From JANQQJ01 sp046290575 (GTDB taxonomy: Bacteria; Pseudomonadota; Alphaproteobacteria; SMXS01): a stretch of 64,000 nucleotides of DNA. The stretch is taken from positions 744,001 through 808,000 of the forward strand of contig JBKAGX010000001.1 in the NCBI GenBank assembly GCA_046290575.1, in the 5' to 3' direction. How positions within the stretch are numbered: the first letter of the stretch is position 1; every line of letters starts with the position of its first letter. Below, one piece after another: positions 16,230-24,138 of the stretch. Below the pieces are notes generated by a model that was not told the DNA's origin, did not search any database, and saw only the letters and a program-made list of their open reading frames with translations. The position numbers and the translations under genes are program-made.

Positions 16230-17723
16230 TTGGGATCACGGCGGGTGGTGATTGTCGGAGCCGGTGTAGGCGGCCTTGCAGCTGCGGCGCTGCTGGCAGC
16301 CCGGGGCCTGGACGTTACCATCTGCGAGCGGGCTGCGGCGCCCGGCGGCAAGATGCGGCAGGTGGCCATCGGTGACGCGCAGGTGGACGCCGGTCCCACC
16401 GTTCTGACCATGCGCTGGGTCTTTGACGAGATTTTTGACGATGCAGGCGGCTCCCTGGACAGTGCCATCAGGCTGCATCCGGCAGACCTGCTGGCCCGCC
16501 ACGCCTGGAACGCGGACGAGCGCCTCGACCTTTTCGCTGATCTCGACCATTCTGCTGAGGCTATTGCGGCATTTAGCACTGGGGACGACGCCCAAGGTTT
16601 TCTGGCGTTCGCGGCGGCGGCGCGCGATGTCTACCAAACCCTCGAGAATTCTTATTTACGGGCTACAGACCCGAGTCCAATGTCGCTGGTGCGCGGCGCG
16701 GGCGTTGGTGGTCTAGGCGGTCTTATGGGCATCAAGCCCTTTAGCCGTCTTTGGAGTGTTCTCGGGACCTATTTCAAGGACCCCCGGCTTCAACAATTGT
16801 TTGGCCGTTATGCAACCTATTGCGGCTCATCGCCATTCGATGCACCGGCGACCTTGATGCTGGTCGCGCATGTGGAGCAGGCGGGGGTCTGGTTGCCCGA
16901 GGGCGGTATGCATGGGCTTGCCCGGGCGCTGGCCGCGCTGGCGGAAAAAAACGGGGCCGCCTGTCGTTATGGTGCTGAAGTTTGCGAAACACTGGTGGAG
17001 CAGGGGCGCGTTTGCGGCGTCGTGCTGCACACGGGAGAGCGCATTGACGCTGATGTCGTGATCGTAAACGCGGATGCTGGTGCGCTGTCAGCCGGACTGT
17101 TTGGGGCTGACGCGGCTCGCGCCGCGCCGCGGCTGCTTCCAAGCGAGCGGTCTTTGTCCGCTGTCACATGGAAGATTGTTGGGAGAACAGAAGGCTTTCC
17201 ACTGGTGCATCACTCCGTGTTCTTCTCAAACGATTATCCCGCTGAATTTAGAGATATTTTCGGCAAGGGGCGTTTGCCGCAGGCCCCAACGGTTTACATC
17301 TGCGCCCAGGACCGCGACGATCAGGGTAACCTGGCGGTCCCGGGCGAAGAGCGGCTTTTTTGTCTGGTCAATGCCCCTGCTCGCGCTGACCGGAACGACC
17401 CTGCCCCAGAGGACATTGAGCGATGCGAGGAACGGACATTCGACGCGCTGGAACGGTGCGGTCTCATCATCCACCGGGCGCCGGAGAAGACCGTGATGAC
17501 GGCACCGGCCGATTTCAACCGGCTGTTTCCCGCGACGGGCGGGGCGCTTTACGGCCGGGCGACCCACGGTTGGCGCTCGGCGTTTCAGCGGCCGGGGGCC
17601 AGAACCAAAATTCCGGGCCTCTATCTGGCGGGGGGCGGGGCCCATCCGGGGCGGGTGCCGATGGCGGCCCTGTCGGGCCGGCTGGCGGCGGCGAGCATCC
17701 TGAAGGACCTCGCTTCGATGTAG
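16230..17723 (+). CDS. crtD: Methoxyneurosporene dehydrogenase (C-3,4 desaturase)
   Basis: This 497-residue CrtI-family FAD enzyme introduces the C-3,4 double bond into hydroxylated or methoxylated carotenoids. The N-terminal dinucleotide-binding motif VIVGAGVGGLAAAALLAARG starts at about residue 6, and the C-terminal family motif GLYLAGGGAHPGRVPMA is present. TTG 16230 was used because AAGGA lies about 10 bases upstream and the Rossmann strand begins right after it. The 3' end overlaps the only available start region of crtC. Confidence 0.93.
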   Translation: MGSRRVVIVGAGVGGLAAAALLAARGLDVTICERAAAPGGKMRQVAIGDAQVDAGPTVLTMRWVFDEIFDDAGGSLDSAIRLHPADLLARHAWNADERLDLFADLDHSAEAIAAFSTGDDAQGFLAFAAAARDVYQTLENSYLRATDPSPMSLVRGAGVGGLGGLMGIKPFSRLWSVLGTYFKDPRLQQLFGRYATYCGSSPFDAPATLMLVAHVEQAGVWLPEGGMHGLARALAALAEKNGAACRYGAEVCETLVEQGRVCGVVLHTGERIDADVVIVNADAGALSAGLFGADAARAAPRLLPSERSLSAVTWKIVGRTEGFPLVHHSVFFSNDYPAEFRDIFGKGRLPQAPTVYICAQDRDDQGNLAVPGEERLFCLVNAPARADRNDPAPEDIERCEERTFDALERCGLIIHRAPEKTVMTAPADFNRLFPATGGALYGRATHGWRSAFQRPGARTKIPGLYLAGGGAHPGRVPMAALSGRLAAASILKDLASM

Positions 17724-18625
17724 ATGTCCCGCAGGGCGGGTATGTCTGGTGGTACATTGATGCGCTCAGCGACGATGGTCAATTTGGCCTGACATTGATC
17801 GCTTTTATCGGCAGTGTTTTCTCACCCTATTATGCGCTGGCGCGGCGGCGTGGCCGTGGCGATCCGCGTAATCATGTTGCCCTTAATGTTGCCCTTTATG
17901 GCCCGCGCGCCAGTCGCTGGGCGATGACCGAACGGGGCAAGGGATCCCTTGACGCGCGCCGCGCAGATTTGGTTATCGGGCCCAGCAATCTCTCCTGGAA
18001 CGGCGCAACGCTGACCTTCAATATCAACGAAGTGACGGCGCCTTTTCCCAACCGCCTTAAGGGTGTTGTGCGGGTACACCCGACCGCTTTGTCGCAGGGA
18101 CGGTTCGCGCTCGATGCGGCTGGTGCGCATCAGTGGGGTCCTATTGCGCCGCGCGCTCGTGTTGAAGCGGATTTCGAGTCGCCGTCCTTGAACTGGGCCG
18201 GTAGCGGCTATTTGGACAGCAATGCGGGTGCGCACCCTCTTGAAGATGACTTTGTCCGCTGGGACTGGTCACGCTGGCCGTCCGGCGGTGACACGCTGGT
18301 GCTTTACGATGTGAAGCGGCGCGTTGGGGGCCGGCATTCTCTGGCGCTACGGTATGATTCCCAAGGTAACGTGGAGCCGTTCGAGCCACCACCGCGCGCG
18401 AAACTGGCCAAAACGGGTTGGCGTATTGTCCGGGACGTTCAGTCTGAAAGCGCCGCACATATTATGCAAACGCTTGAAGACACCCCGTTTTACGCGCGGT
18501 CGGTGGTGTCGGGGCAGTTGCTGGGGAACTCCCTGTCCGGGGTTCATGAAAGCCTGTCGCTGGACCGGTTCAAGTCACCTGTGGTGCAGATGATGCTGCC
18601 CTTCCGGATGCCACGTCGCCGCTAG
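17570..18625 (+). CDS. crtC: Carotenoid 1,2-hydratase (hydroxyneurosporene synthase), start uncertain
   Basis: CrtC adds water to the C-1,2 bond of acyclic carotenoids. The homologous region begins at FDVDVPQGGYVWWYIDALSDDG (from base 17714) and runs about 303 residues to the stop. No ATG or GTG lies in frame near this N terminus. The nearest in-frame initiator is TTG 17570, which would add 48 unusual Gly/Pro-rich residues read inside crtD. An SD-like GAAGGAC and two ATGs (17718, 17724) sit at the expected place, but in the crtD frame. The start given is therefore provisional; the body is clear. Confidence 0.8.
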   Translation: MALGVSAAGGQNQNSGPLSGGGRGPSGAGADGGPVGPAGGGEHPEGPRFDVDVPQGGYVWWYIDALSDDGQFGLTLIAFIGSVFSPYYALARRRGRGDPRNHVALNVALYGPRASRWAMTERGKGSLDARRADLVIGPSNLSWNGATLTFNINEVTAPFPNRLKGVVRVHPTALSQGRFALDAAGAHQWGPIAPRARVEADFESPSLNWAGSGYLDSNAGAHPLEDDFVRWDWSRWPSGGDTLVLYDVKRRVGGRHSLALRYDSQGNVEPFEPPPRAKLAKTGWRIVRDVQSESAAHIMQTLEDTPFYARSVVSGQLLGNSLSGVHESLSLDRFKSPVVQMMLPFRMPRRR

Positions 18626-18783
18626 TGGGCTTCCTTGTCCCTGGCTTGTGCGGCGTCTTCGGCCTCTTTCTGCTTCTTGCGCCTCTCGTACTTTTTCAAC
18701 GACCATAACTCGTTGAACAGGATTGCAAGGATCATCAGCTCAATGATCAGCCACTCAAACTTATAGAGAAAGCTGAAATCCAT
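18622..18783 (-). CDS. Small single-helix membrane protein, 53 residues
   Basis: The frame from ATG 18783 to TAG 18622 encodes MDFSFLYKFEWLIIELM followed by a hydrophobic stretch to about residue 27, then a highly charged lysine/glutamate tail (KKYERRKKQKEAEDAAQ). It lies 6 bases after the preceding membrane-protein gene on the same strand, suggesting co-transcription, and its stop overlaps the convergent crtC stop. A short membrane anchor plus charged tail is plausible for an antenna or reaction-centre accessory subunit, but I do not recognise it. Confidence 0.6.
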   Translation of the reverse strand: MDFSFLYKFEWLIIELMILAILFNELWSLKKYERRKKQKEAEDAAQARDKEAH

Positions 18784-18789
18784 TGCGGC

Positions 18790-19194
18790 TTACGCGGCGA
18801 TCGCCGGTCGTTCTTTGTGTTCTGTTGACGGGGTCACGGGCTCGGCTTCGACGGGTACCGGCACAACTGTCGCGTCCCGGTATCGGGTTCTTAGAACCAG
18901 CCATGTGCCATAGCTGGCCAGCAAGGCCAGAAACCCGCCGAGATCGACAATGGAGAGAATTTCGCTGGCATTGAACATGGCAAAGGCCAGGCAGGCCTTC
19001 AGCCCGGCATAAACCAAGGCACCGATCATGATCGGTGGAAAAATATCGCGGGCAGCAGCAAGGGACTCGTTTACCGGTGCGGGCATCTCTTCGGGTCGTT
19101 GACCCGCGGCCCGGGCTTTCGCGCGGTGGATCAGGGCATCGCGCACAAACCATGCTGCAGCGACAAGCATGGGAATGCCCAACCAATAATGCAT
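18790..19194 (-). CDS. Unknown integral membrane protein between crtB and the small ORF
   Basis: The start was set at ATG 19194, which overlaps the crtB stop (TGATG); the open frame extends further upstream but inside crtB. The 134-residue product has about three hydrophobic segments (near residues 3-17, 52-70 and 78-100) and a Pro/Glu-rich tail. In Rhodobacter the gene next to crtB is tspO (crtK), but this protein lacks the tryptophan-rich TspO pattern. Coupling to crtB suggests a role linked to carotenoid or pigment-protein handling; the function is unknown. Confidence 0.7.
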   Translation of the reverse strand: MHYWLGIPMLVAAAWFVRDALIHRAKARAAGQRPEEMPAPVNESLAAARDIFPPIMIGALVYAGLKACLAFAMFNASEILSIVDLGGFLALLASYGTWLVLRTRYRDATVVPVPVEAEPVTPSTEHKERPAIAA

Positions 19195-20291
19195 CAGCGG
19201 TCTCCGCGTTGAATTCGGACGGTAGCCGGAGTCCATTCGCCATAATGCTGCTGCTGCTCGCGTTTTTCCAGTGCTGCAAACAAATCCGCCATGCGCAGCA
19301 CTTGCCCGCTCAGGTTCCAACAGGGCAGGAAGCCGAGGGTTGCCGGACGCAGCTGTTTCGCAGCTTCGACCAGATAGCTTGTCTCGTGCAAGGGCGCGGT
19401 GTCCTGACGGCTCGCGCCAGTTAAAAATGCCGCTAGACCGGCCTTTGGCAGCAAGGCCAGTTTACGCGATCCGGAGACGACGGCTCGACTGGATACTGAA
19501 TCATAGCCTTGCCGTTCGACCTCGCGGCCAATTTCAGCATAGAGGTGCCGGGCCGCAAAAATGCCGGGCCGGCAGTCCGCAGGAAGCAGTGCGATGCCGG
19601 GTTCCGACCGCTTATAAAGGACATCGGCGGCATCAAGCAGCCGCTGCACGACAGACGCCAAAGCGTCCGAGAACACGGGTTCTCGCAGCCAGGCGTCGGG
19701 ATCGATACCGGCCTCTTCCAGCCAGGTGCGCGGCAGGTAAAGGCGTCCCACACGGGCGTCCTCCCCCACGTCGCGGGAGATGTTGGTCAGCTGCATGGCA
19801 ACGCCCAGATCAGACGCGCGGGCGAGCGCCTCGGGCGACCGTTCTTGCATCAGGATCGCCATCAACACGCCAACAGCGCCGGCAACCCGCGCCCCATAGG
19901 CATAGAGATCCGACAGGGTTTCATAACGGCGGCCTTCAACGTCCCAGGCCAGTCCTTCCAGCAGCGCTTCGGGCACCTCGCGCGGCATATCGAAATAGGC
20001 AACCACATCGGCAAATGCCCGGTCGACGGGGTTGTTAATGGGGCGTCCTTCATAGGCGCGGTCCAGCCGTTCATGAAGTTTGGCGACGGCGCCGGCATGG
20101 CTGCCGGCCATATCGACGGCGTCATCGGCGATGCGGCAGAACGCGTAAAGCGCCGTGGCTGGTTCGTGAACGCGGCGCGGCATCAGCCGGGAGGCAGCAA
20201 GAAATGTTCGCGACCCATCCCGCAGCAGGTCGCGGCAAGCAGCGAGGTCGGCGGGGTCGGCGAAGCTTTTACTGGATGAAGTCGACGGCAT
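19194..20291 (-). CDS. crtB: Phytoene synthase
   Basis: This 365-residue squalene/phytoene synthase-family enzyme condenses two GGPP molecules to phytoene. The aspartate-rich signature is visible in FCRIADDAVD, with a second substrate-binding region in QLTNISRDVGEDARVGRLYLP. The start overlaps the end of crtI by 23 bases, as is common for crtIB operons. Confidence 0.96.
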   Translation of the reverse strand: MPSTSSSKSFADPADLAACRDLLRDGSRTFLAASRLMPRRVHEPATALYAFCRIADDAVDMAGSHAGAVAKLHERLDRAYEGRPINNPVDRAFADVVAYFDMPREVPEALLEGLAWDVEGRRYETLSDLYAYGARVAGAVGVLMAILMQERSPEALARASDLGVAMQLTNISRDVGEDARVGRLYLPRTWLEEAGIDPDAWLREPVFSDALASVVQRLLDAADVLYKRSEPGIALLPADCRPGIFAARHLYAEIGREVERQGYDSVSSRAVVSGSRKLALLPKAGLAAFLTGASRQDTAPLHETSYLVEAAKQLRPATLGFLPCWNLSGQVLRMADLFAALEKREQQQHYGEWTPATVRIQRGDR

Positions 20292-21804
20292 TAGGCACCA
20301 CTGTATCTAGAACGCGCGCGGAGGAAAGGACGCCGGGCAGACCCGCACCTGGATGGGTGCCGGCGCCGACGAGGTACAGATTGTCGATGTCTTCGCTCTT
20401 GTTATGTGGCCTGAACCAGGCGCTTTGGGTGAAAATCGGCTCCAGTCCGAACGCCGCGCCGCGGTAGGACAAGAGCCGGTCTTCAAAATCATTGGGGATC
20501 AAGAGCCGGGAGGTGACGATTTCGTCCTCAAGGCCGGGCATTACGGTTTCGCTGAGTCGTTTCGAAACCTTTTGCCGATAGGTTTCGGCTATCTCCGACC
20601 AGTCGGTATCGCTTTCCAGATGCGGCACCGGCGATAATGCGTAGAACGCGTCGCAGCCCTCTGGCGCCAGCGACGGATCGGTAGCCGTCGGCCGGTGCAG
20701 ATAGAGGCTGAAATCGTCGGCCAGCTTCTTGTATTTGAAGATATCGTCCAGCAGCCCGCGATAGCGTGGCCCCAGCACAATCATATGATGAGGCACCTCC
20801 TCATAGCGGCGCTTGGTGCCGAAATACCAGACGAAGAGGCTCATCGAGTAATCGGCTTTCGCAATCCGTTTGTCGGTCCAGCGCCGGCGTGTATCGGCTG
20901 GCAGCAGATGCTTGTAGGTCCAGGCTGAATCGGCATTGGAGATAACGATATCCGCCGCGATCCGCTCACCCGACGCCAGTTCGACCCCATGTGCTTTGCC
21001 GCCGGTCACCATAATCTGGCGCACCTCGGCATCGCAGCGGACCGTGCTGCCCTGGCTCTCGATAAGATTAACCAGGCCGGAGACGAGCTTGCCTGTTCCC
21101 CCCATGGCAAAGTGTACGCCCCAACGGCGTTCAAGATAGGAAATCAGCGCATAGACCGATGTCGTGGTGAACGGATTGCCGCCGATCAGCAGCGGGTGAA
21201 AGCTGAACGCGATACGGAGCTTGGGATCGCGGATGTAGCTGGACACCAGACCATAGACCGTGCGGTAGCTCTTCAGGCGGAACAGGTCGGGCACCACCTG
21301 GGCCATGTCGGTCAGGCTGGAGAACGGTACGTGGCCCAGTTTCTCAAAGCCGACTTCATAGATCGCCTTGCTGGCCTGCATGAACCGCTCATAGCCCTTG
21401 ACGTCGCCCGGCGAAATCCGCGCGACTTCGGCGCGCATCGCCTCCGGGTCGTCACAGCAATCGAAGTGGGAGCCATCGTCGAATCGGATGCGGTAGAAGG
21501 GGTTCATCGCGCGCAGTTCGACATCGTCTGCCATCCGGCGGCCGCAGAGCTTCCAGAGTTCCTCGAACAGGAAAGGCGCGGTGATGATCGTGGGTCCGGC
21601 GTCGAAGGTAAAGCCATCCTGGCGGTGCACATAGGCGCGTCCACCGGGCGCATCCAGCTTTTCAAGAACCGTGACACGATAGCCGCGCGCACCCAAACGA
21701 ACCGCTGCGGCAAGTCCACCGAATCCGCTGCCGATCACGACCGCGTGGGGCGGGGGCGTCCCTGTTGCCTTCTCTGGCGGTTCGGGCGGGGTGCTTGCGT
21801 ACAT
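20269..21804 (-). CDS. crtI: Phytoene desaturase
   Basis: This 511-residue FAD-dependent desaturase converts phytoene to neurosporene or lycopene. An FAD-binding GSGFGGLAAAVRLGARGY motif begins near residue 26 after a Pro-rich leader, and the C-terminal bacterial-type desaturase motif NLYLVGAGTHPGAGLPGV is present. No crtA (spheroidene monooxygenase) accompanies crtIB. A single PpsR-type palindrome lies just upstream of the start. Confidence 0.97.
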   Translation of the reverse strand: MYASTPPEPPEKATGTPPPHAVVIGSGFGGLAAAVRLGARGYRVTVLEKLDAPGGRAYVHRQDGFTFDAGPTIITAPFLFEELWKLCGRRMADDVELRAMNPFYRIRFDDGSHFDCCDDPEAMRAEVARISPGDVKGYERFMQASKAIYEVGFEKLGHVPFSSLTDMAQVVPDLFRLKSYRTVYGLVSSYIRDPKLRIAFSFHPLLIGGNPFTTTSVYALISYLERRWGVHFAMGGTGKLVSGLVNLIESQGSTVRCDAEVRQIMVTGGKAHGVELASGERIAADIVISNADSAWTYKHLLPADTRRRWTDKRIAKADYSMSLFVWYFGTKRRYEEVPHHMIVLGPRYRGLLDDIFKYKKLADDFSLYLHRPTATDPSLAPEGCDAFYALSPVPHLESDTDWSEIAETYRQKVSKRLSETVMPGLEDEIVTSRLLIPNDFEDRLLSYRGAAFGLEPIFTQSAWFRPHNKSEDIDNLYLVGAGTHPGAGLPGVLSSARVLDTVVPNAVDFIQ

Positions 21805-21813
21805 GCCTGAAAC

Positions 21814-21831
21814 TGTAACAGCGACGAGACA
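21814..21831 (-). promoter_or_regulatory. Single PpsR/CrtJ-type palindrome upstream of crtI
   Basis: A perfect TGT-N12-ACA lies 10-27 bases before the crtI ATG. It has no partner site at 8-bp spacing. Such a motif occurs about once per 4 kb by chance, so support is moderate and comes mainly from position. Confidence 0.45.
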
Positions 21832-21875
21832 CTAGCGGCAAGAATTCTTGTTTACACTTTCGCTTTCACCTGGGC

Positions 21876-23162
21876 TTAGGGCTTGGAATCCTTGAACCAT
21901 CGGCGCAAGCGGCCGATCCCAAACCAAGCCAGAATCGCGACAGCAGGGATGCTCAACCCCATAACCAGGTCCGAGTTGATGCCAAGACCCATGGCGTTCA
22001 GGCCCTTCGCGGCATAGCCTACCAGCCCGACCACGTAATATGTGATGGCCGCAATGGAGAGCCCCTCGACGGTCTGCTGCAGCCTCAACTGCAGTTTCGC
22101 CCGTCGGTCCATGGACTCAAGCAGCGCCTGGCTCTGGCGTTCACTGGTGATCTCGACGCGGGTCGAGAGCAATTGTGTGGCCCGTGCCATTCGTTCTGAC
22201 AGCGCCTCGTGACGCGCCGCGATGGCCTGGCAGGTGTTCATTGCCGGTTCAAGCCTGCGGGCGGTGAACTCGCCGAAAGTCTGCAGGCCCGGCAGGCGTT
22301 CCTCCCGCAGTTCGTCGATGCGGTTTTCCACCAACGCGTAATAGGCCGATGCGGCGCTGAACCGGAAATGGCTGGCCGAGTAGCGATGTTCGATTTCAGC
22401 GGCCAGGCGCGTCAGCCGGTCGAGAAGGACGGGTTCATCCTTTTCCTGCGCGCTCGCCATGGCGGTGGTGACTTGCTCCAGTTCCTGCTCGAACGTCTGC
22501 AGGAAAGGCCGCTGGTGCTGGGCAACCGGCAGGGCCAGCAGCGCCATGATGCGGTATGTGTCGATCTCAAGCAGGCGTTGCACATACCGGCCCGCCTGAC
22601 GGGCAGTCATGCTTCGGTCTTCGATCAACAGCCGGCTGAAGCCGTCGCCGCGCACACGCATATCTGTCAGCGCGGTCCCGGCACCGCCGCCGATCATCGC
22701 ACCGATCAGCGTGTTGCCGTCGAACAGCGTCTTGGAAATCCGGTCATAATCCCGCGACCGGGACGGTGCGGGAACAACGGCCGCATGGGTCGCCACCATC
22801 AGCTGCCCGGGCAGTTGTGCAACCCAGTCCTCGGGCAGCAGCGCCAGCGCCGGGTTGTCGAAGGGATTGTCCCCGACACCATCAGCGACGATGGTATAGC
22901 GGGCGAACTCCGCATGCCGCTCAAAGGTGAGCTGAAACGGTCCCATATCGATTCGGCAGTGATTGCTGGGGCCGTGCGGAATAGATTTGCCAAAGTGCTC
23001 AGCAAGGTCCCGAACGCGGCGCCATTCCTGTTCGCTGAACGCCGGATCCGACATCAGCGCCAGATAGGATAGCCGCTGGTTCGGGTGCAGCGCCATGGGC
23101 GGGCGGGCATGCACTTCATTATTCAGTTGAAGGCGCTGTGGGTGAACCTGAGGCAGTTTCAT
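21876..23162 (-). CDS. DUF3422 family membrane protein
   Basis: The 428-residue protein starts at ATG 23162 (MKLPQVHPQRLQLNNEVHARPP); the N-terminal LNNEVHARPP segment and overall length fit the DUF3422 family. Two hydrophobic helices lie at the extreme C terminus (about residues 365-420), so most of the protein is cytosolic and tail-anchored. A central stretch is helical and could form coiled coils. The gene sits between bchO and crtI on the same strand, 64 bases after bchO. DUF3422 proteins occur in many non-phototrophs, so a photosynthetic role is not established. Confidence 0.85.
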   Translation of the reverse strand: MKLPQVHPQRLQLNNEVHARPPMALHPNQRLSYLALMSDPAFSEQEWRRVRDLAEHFGKSIPHGPSNHCRIDMGPFQLTFERHAEFARYTIVADGVGDNPFDNPALALLPEDWVAQLPGQLMVATHAAVVPAPSRSRDYDRISKTLFDGNTLIGAMIGGGAGTALTDMRVRGDGFSRLLIEDRSMTARQAGRYVQRLLEIDTYRIMALLALPVAQHQRPFLQTFEQELEQVTTAMASAQEKDEPVLLDRLTRLAAEIEHRYSASHFRFSAASAYYALVENRIDELREERLPGLQTFGEFTARRLEPAMNTCQAIAARHEALSERMARATQLLSTRVEITSERQSQALLESMDRRAKLQLRLQQTVEGLSIAAITYYVVGLVGYAAKGLNAMGLGINSDLVMGLSIPAVAILAWFGIGRLRRWFKDSKP

Positions 23163-23226
23163 AAGGGGGCGCTGGTACTCGGCATTGATGCTTAGGTTTC
23201 TAATACGGCAGCGCAACTGCTGCAGA

Positions 23227-24138
23227 TCATGAGGTGGACGCGTTGGCGATATGCGTCTCGATAATGCCGACATCTTTTGCAAAGCCGATCAGCAGATCAG
23301 AAACAGCGTCAGGCGCTTCCTCATGCGCCAGATGCCCCAGCCTCAGCAGGGTCTCTTCTTTGGCGTCCGGCACCATGCGGCGTACCCGGTGCGAGTCGCC
23401 GGGCGGGATCGTCTTGTCATTCGACCCGGTGATAAACAGGGCATGCGGTTTCAGCGTGTGCAAAACGGCCTGCAACGGGCGCAGGTCCCAATTGGCCATC
23501 ATGCCCAGCGTTGCGGCGACATGATCCGGGTCTGCCGCCAGCCGCCGGTAATATTCCGCACCTTGCGCGTCCAGCCGCGACCCGGTCTCGCGCAGCATGC
23601 GGTGGATGACGTCGGGCTGGCTGGCGCGCTTGGCGAAAACCCGCGCTGCAATGGACGTCGAGGCCAACACTTTAGCCAGCGGCGAAAAGAGTTGTCCGGC
23701 AATGCCTCGCCAGGGCATCAGCGCCCCGTTGATGCTGGCGATGGCCTGTGGATCAATCCTGTCCAGCGTGGTCATCTGCACGGCCACAGCGGTTCCGGCG
23801 GAGTGACCGGCAATGAAATCGGGGTGGAGGCCCAGCACCTGCATCAGGTCTGCTATGGCAGCCGCCATCCCGGGCAATGACAATTGGCGTGGCGGTGGGC
23901 GGCTGGTGAAGGCGTGTCCTGGCAGGTCGATAGCAACGACCAGGAAGTGCTCGGCCAGGGAGGGTATGAGACCGCGCCATGAATGGGTCGAGGCCCCGGT
24001 GCCGTGCAGCAGCAGAAAGACCGGGCCATGACCCATTTTCTGGACATGCCAGCGCAATCCGGCGGCTGCGATGAATTCGCTGGCCTGCGCATGTGGCCAG
24101 ATATGCCGGTCATGTTCCCAGTTCAGGCGCTGGCTCAT
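23227..24138 (-). CDS. bchO: BchO, Mg-chelatase-associated alpha/beta hydrolase
   Basis: The 303-residue alpha/beta-hydrolase starts at ATG 24138, overlapping the bchD stop by 4 bases (ATGA). The oxyanion-side LLLHGTGASTHSW and the nucleophile elbow GHSAGT are visible, and a late histidine lies in LGHLAHEEAPD. The order bchI-bchD-bchO is conserved in purple bacteria. BchO is a putative Mg-chelatase accessory protein without a proven reaction. Confidence 0.92.
   Translation of the reverse strand: MSQRLNWEHDRHIWPHAQASEFIAAAGLRWHVQKMGHGPVFLLLHGTGASTHSWRGLIPSLAEHFLVVAIDLPGHAFTSRPPPRQLSLPGMAAAIADLMQVLGLHPDFIAGHSAGTAVAVQMTTLDRIDPQAIASINGALMPWRGIAGQLFSPLAKVLASTSIAARVFAKRASQPDVIHRMLRETGSRLDAQGAEYYRRLAADPDHVAATLGMMANWDLRPLQAVLHTLKPHALFITGSNDKTIPPGDSHRVRRMVPDAKEETLLRLGHLAHEEAPDAVSDLLIGFAKDVGIIETHIANASTS

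Noticed and set aside
18790..19194. TspO/CrtK (tryptophan-rich sensory protein)
   Set aside because: Position fits, but the tryptophan-rich helices and length of TspO are missing.
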